Positions 60,781-64,000 of a DNA stretch of 64,000 nucleotides are shown in pieces. A model generated the notes under the pieces. It did not search any database and was not told the DNA's origin. It saw only the letters and a list, made by a program, of their open reading frames with translations. This stretch comes from Ianthella basta. Its lineage: Eukaryota; Porifera; Demospongiae; Verongiida; Ianthellidae. The stretch covers positions 6,100,733 to 6,164,732 of the forward strand of contig OZ025884.1 in NCBI GenBank assembly GCA_964019415.1, given 5' to 3'. Numbering within the stretch: the first letter of the stretch is position 1; each line of letters begins with the position of its first letter. Position numbers and translations under genes: made by a program.

Positions 60781-60955
60781 TGATGTATCCATCTGTCTAC
60801 AATATACCTGTCTACCCATCTGTCTTCCCATCTGTCTGTGTTCCTTCTGTATGCCAGGCTGTGTGTCCTCACAAGCCCTTGTGTGTGACGAGGCAGCCAC
60901 AAATTCAGGACAGTTGGGGTTCTGTACAAATTATATTAGCTAGCTAGCTATTAGC

Positions 60956-61650
60956 CAACAGTCGTAGTCCTTCCCAGCATGCTATTTGCTGTCACTACAT
61001 TGCTGGGATGCTGGGCTGAAAGATACAGTTATAATTCTATGTAGCGGGCAAGATAATACTGTCTAATCTCATGATGGATTGTTTGATTGATTGTGTGTGG
61101 GGGGTGGGGGTGGGGGGGTGGGTGTGGGGGTGTGGGTTGTATGGGTCATACATAGGTTCGTGACCTTATTTAAGTCATTATTAGGTCATTAATGGTTAAT
61201 TAGTACTACGTAGGTCAGTGTTACATCATCTTCCTTTCCTTGTAAGTATTCAGTATAGAACAACAGTCTAGAAAATGGACTCAATCCATATATACGTACC
61301 CTGATGTACCAATGCCCTATATGCCGTATAGACACATACATACACACACAAGCACACACTGTGGTATCTTTGCACTGCTACGAATCATGCATTGTGAAGT
61401 GATGATCTTCAATTCAAGATAGGCAAGTAATAAATGCAACTACGTACAGCAGAGCATGTTAAGCCGTACATGGTTACTTAGCTTGGTATTGTAGAGGCTC
61501 GTTGCCACGCTGTAGGATCTTCAAATGGGAACTGATGAGCAAATCCACGTGGCACAAATAATTAACAACAGAACGTTTCGGCCTATGGAAGGCAAGCTCC
61601 CAGCAATGTAGTGACAGCAAATAGCATGCTGGGAAGGACTACGACTGTTG
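60956..61650. mobile_element. Element or rearrangement bounded by 53-bp perfect inverted repeats
   Basis: 60956-61008 and 61598-61650 are exact reverse complements (starting CAACAGTCGTAGTCCTTCCC). The 590 bp between them contain a G-rich tract (61099-61137), a TAGGTCATT direct repeat (about 61170-61215) and, near 61560-61595 on the minus strand, GGCCGAAACGTTC, which resembles the GAAAC half of a Penelope-type hammerhead end. No protein is encoded. Confidence 0.6.
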
Positions 61651-61842
61651 TTAGTTGTTAGTTGTTAGACTGAAGAGTTACAGAGAGGTGTGGCTTATAT
61701 ATATAGAATGATTATTAGAGTGACCGCAGCATGAGAACCAGAGGCTGCTCAGCCAAGGTTAGCTTACTGGTCACTGAAAAAATTTTACAAAAATTAACTT
61801 GCAGGTGAAAGCGGATAGGTGAGTATACATAGTGACTATACA

Positions 61843-62242
61843 CTAATTGATGCATAAAGGTGATTGCCTTAAATGGTACATTTGAAGAATAAGGGATATG
61901 GTTGTATTATCAGTATCCGTTAAGAGGAACTTACATTTGTCATAAGAAAGATTTGCAAATGAGTTTGATAGAGTTAGGCAATGAAAAAATAATTTTTGTC
62001 TAACAGAGCTAAGGGTGTGGCAGATGATTAAAAAGTGATGCTGATCCTCCACCTCCCCACAATTACACAGTCTACACACCCTATCACTACAGGGTGTCCC
62101 AGTGTACCTCCCACCTCCACCGCCAGAGCCAGGCATCCCGCTTGGAGGCCCGCCATAACTCTCCTACCCCCAGTGATCTCATAGTGAATAGATAGTTCTC
62201 TGTACCTGGACTATGTTTAATTTGCCTATATAAAACTAGTCT
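61843..62242 (-). pseudogene. LINE C-terminal fragment, 3' part
   Basis: On the minus strand the frame ending at 61843 reads RYTGTP, VCRLCNCGEVEDQHHFLIIC: the C-x2-C...H-x4-C zinc knuckle near the end of many LINE ORF2 proteins. Upstream the homology continues in another frame (LVLYRQIKHSPGTENYL), so a frameshift lies near 62110-62150. It is interrupted at 62243 by a Penelope-like element and resumes at 62677. Confidence 0.72.
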
Positions 62243-62314
62243 GAAAAGTCCTGAGTGGCTAGGTAAGTCTGACATCATCCAAGTTCGTTCGCACTAGCCA
62301 AAATTTCACAAGTT

Positions 62315-62357
62315 ATCCAGACGTTTCGGCAGCTTCTAGCCACCTTCATCAGTGAAT
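62315..62357 (-). ncRNA. Minimal hammerhead ribozyme, left arm
   Basis: Minus strand: ATTCA/TGGAT stem I, CTGATGA, stem II GGTGGC/GCTGCC with loop TAGAA, GAAAC and then GTC. Stem III is only ACGT, the very short form typical of Penelope-like elements, which are thought to act as dimers. Confidence 0.78.
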
Positions 62358-62594
62358 GACAAAATACAGCACTCCTATAGTTTATATATAAATGTTAGTG
62401 ACAGGTGATGAAATGTGTACACTGCCCTCCTAGAGTAGATTACTATTGGATCTCTACTGTTACTGCCTAACAAAATTCATTGACTGTTAAATTGTTACTT
62501 TAACGTTATTCATGGTCACATCATCAACTGTCACCACATTTCATCACCTGTCACTAACATTTATATATAAACTATTGGAGTGCTGTATTTTGTC

Positions 62595-62637
62595 ATTCAC
62601 TGATGAAGGTGGCTGAAAGCTGCCGAAACGTCTGGAT
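62595..62637 (+). ncRNA. Minimal hammerhead ribozyme, right arm
   Basis: ATTCA 62595-62599, CTGATGA 62600-62606, stem II GGTGGCT/AGCTGCC with loop GAA, GAAAC 62625-62629, GTC ending 62632 (predicted cut site), TGGAT 62633-62637. The loop differs from the left arm while pairing is kept. Confidence 0.8.
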
Positions 62638-62676
62638 AACTTGTGAAATTTTGGCTAGTGCGAACGAACTTGGATG

Positions 62677-62900
62677 ATAAAACTAGTCTACCACCTGAAT
62701 CAGAGCCTACTGGAATTTCGCTAACTTCTGACTTCCATTTATCTATTGAGCATCTGATTAGATATTCCTTATAGTATTGTAGACTTTGATTGATGCATAA
62801 TGTTGGTGCTGAATATTGATTGGAGTGGTCATTTTTAAAAATGTCATGGATATGGGCAATCCAATTCTTATACCCTTTATCAGATGCTAGATTACTACAA
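62677..62900 (-). pseudogene. LINE fragment, 5' part of the split ORF
   Basis: Minus-strand frame reads NWIAHIHDIF, YYKEYLIRCSIDKWKSEV and DSGGRLVL, then meets the target duplication; it continues on the other side of the insertion as LYRQIKHSPG. It shows no other domain before the homology fades near 62900. Confidence 0.68.
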
Positions 62901-62924
62901 AAGGGACTTACACAAGTGTCCCTT

Positions 62925-63600
62925 GGAACAGTGTTTTGATGTGCATTTGGTTGTATTCATTGTATGTATCCAACTATATAGTACATATCACTGTGTGTGT
63001 GTTTCATGTCATAGCGTGTGCATTCTTACTTTTTGGTAGCATTCCATTGCCCTTGTCAGGAACAGTGTGGCAACATATTTTAAGAACACTATGACGTAAG
63101 ATACAAGTATTACTGAGAAATGCTGACTGGTTCCCATAATATATGTGTACGTATCTGTATGACGTTTATGTGTGAGCAGTGTGAAGTGATTGGAAGTATA
63201 TTCTATAACACAGTACATCACTGAATGGCTTCATCTCCACCAGTGATGTGTATACTCCTGTGTTGAAAGGTTGTTCATACACTTGTACAAGGTTATGGAC
63301 TGTTTAGCAGTCAGATGATGGTAGCTATGCTGATGGAATGTGATCAGAGTGTGGCTTTATGTTTACATACTGCTGTATTGAAAGGTTATAAATGATTATT
63401 CACTGGTGGGTTGCGCAGTGTGTGTTTTAAGCAGTTGCCAGATGTCCACACGTGCTGCTGTGTGCAGTGAGGCATGATACAAATGTAACTGTACAGTGCA
63501 AGTACTCAAAAATGTACATACTGCCACTCAGACCGTGTGCTGTAACTGCTATTGCTGCTTGCTCCTATTAACATCGTACAATACTGTACACAGGTATTTC
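62925..63600 (+). repeat. Duplicate of the NDUFS7 3' flank
   Basis: Matches 54667-55270 in the same order (GAACAGTGTTTTGA, GTGCATTCTTAC, CCTTGTCAG, GTGATGTGTATAC, TGATCAGAGTGTGGC, TGCCACTCAGA). The NDUFS7 coding exons are absent. The duplicated unit therefore ran from the NDUFS7 3' UTR through the CCDC146 exon relics to a family gene. Confidence 0.65.
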
Positions 63601-63665
63601 AATGACCTAGTCTTGGGTACCAGACATGAGAAGGGAAGTATGGAAGCAAAGAGGTCTTCAGAGAA

Positions 63666-63672
<7 letters not shown>
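63600..63672 (+). pseudogene. Degraded CCDC146 exon 11 copy
   Basis: AATGACCTAGTCTTGG, CCAGACATGAGAAGG and TCTTCAGAGAAG match the 3' two thirds of exon 11; the frame is lost. A (GT)n tract follows, then the flank of family copy 10. Confidence 0.6.
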
Positions 63673-63698
<26 letters not shown>

Positions 63699-63967
63699 TG
63701 TATGTAGGCAATGCCATTGATGCTTCAGTGTACGTATGTATGTACATACATCAGTGCACCTTGGTCATGTGACATGCAAAGGAAGTGATTTGTTTGCAAT
63801 CAAATTCACCATACAAGCTAAAGCAGTGTACAGTATTTGCACAAACAAAATGACACATCAATGTGCCATACTAAAGTGTGGCATAATGTGACTACAGTTC
63901 AGCTCAGAGTAATGAAGTAATAGTGAAGGTTATGACCAATGTGTATTTGGATTCACAGCTTCATTGG

Positions 63968-64000
63968 TTAGTAGATGAGCAGTTCTAGAAGCTCCAGTCC
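63968..64000 (-). CDS. Secreted Cys-rich family protein, C-terminal end only (copy 10, cut by window end)
   Basis: The last ten codons ([10 protein letters not shown]) and TAA of another family gene on the minus strand. The preceding 3' flank (63740-63967) matches that of copies 8 and 9. The rest lies beyond the window, so completeness cannot be judged. Confidence 0.75.
   Translation of the reverse strand, partial: GLELLELLIY

Larger units (their letters stand above)
62243..62676. mobile_element. Penelope-like foldback element with two hammerhead motifs
   Basis: 434 bp. Two ~110-130 bp arms (62274-62400 and 62540-62676) are inverted copies with the same outer sequence CATCCAAGTTCGTTCGCACT. 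One end carries an extra ~30-bp extension (62243-62273), as Penelope-like elements do. The flanking ATAAAACTAGTCT (62230-62242 and 62677-62689) is a 13-bp target duplication that splits a LINE ORF. Each arm has a hammerhead core facing outward. There is no reverse transcriptase, so it is non-autonomous. Confidence 0.82.

Overview
This is animal nuclear DNA, not prokaryotic. It has spliced genes with GT-AG introns, TATA promoters, long (AC)n and hexamer microsatellites, and several classes of eukaryotic transposon (Helitron, LINE, Penelope-like, Ginger-like, MITE). The gene content (an axoneme/centriole coiled-coil gene, a complex I subunit, and a lineage-specific family of small secreted Cys-rich proteins with a fibrinogen-like start), short introns and dense repeats suit a sponge or similar marine invertebrate. 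The phylum is inference only.

Two conserved genes anchor the right half. CCDC146 can be followed through 28 exons on the minus strand (53062 down to 38019, 1017 codons, every junction GT-AG and in frame). NDUFS7 starts 144 bp away on the plus strand (53207-54649, four exons). They are head to head and probably share a bidirectional promoter. Left of 38 kb lie broken copies of CCDC146 exons in the same orientation: 24.9-37.6 kb is a degenerate tandem copy, 12.8-16.8 kb is a more eroded one, and single exons are scattered at 5.6, 10.5, 55.3-55.7, 58.7 and 63.6 kb.

The second theme is a family of intronless genes for secreted proteins of 235-301 aa, each with a TATA box 150-170 bp upstream. One intact member (48179-49063) sits inside CCDC146 intron 13 on the opposite strand. 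Most other copies lie beside relics of CCDC146 exons 10-13, so the family appears to have spread by segmental duplication of that intron with its flanks. There are six intact copies (3907, 8192, 21934, 35288, 48179, 56186), three broken ones (1528, 15049, 59065) and one cut by the window end (63968). The left-hand copies are a short subtype lacking the 59-residue fibrinogen-like N-terminal segment of the right-hand copies.

The third theme is mobile and catalytic DNA. The most striking element is an array of 374-bp units at 17.28-19.18 kb, in direct and then inverted orientation. Each full unit encodes a complete type I hammerhead ribozyme (five copies), which is the layout of an animal retrozyme. 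It sits in the 3' tail of a LINE fragment, flanked by an 11-bp direct repeat. A second ribozyme-bearing element (62243-62676) is a foldback Penelope-like insertion with two hammerhead motifs that splits another LINE and is flanked by a 13-bp duplication. Three non-autonomous Helitrons have defined ends, two with matching empty sites in paralogous sequence. A Ginger-like element (H2C2, Ulp1 and PHD relics), a 757-bp MITE and several foldbacks complete the picture. G-rich minisatellites (13.3-14.2 and 26.5-28.1 kb) occur only in the degenerate CCDC146 copies.
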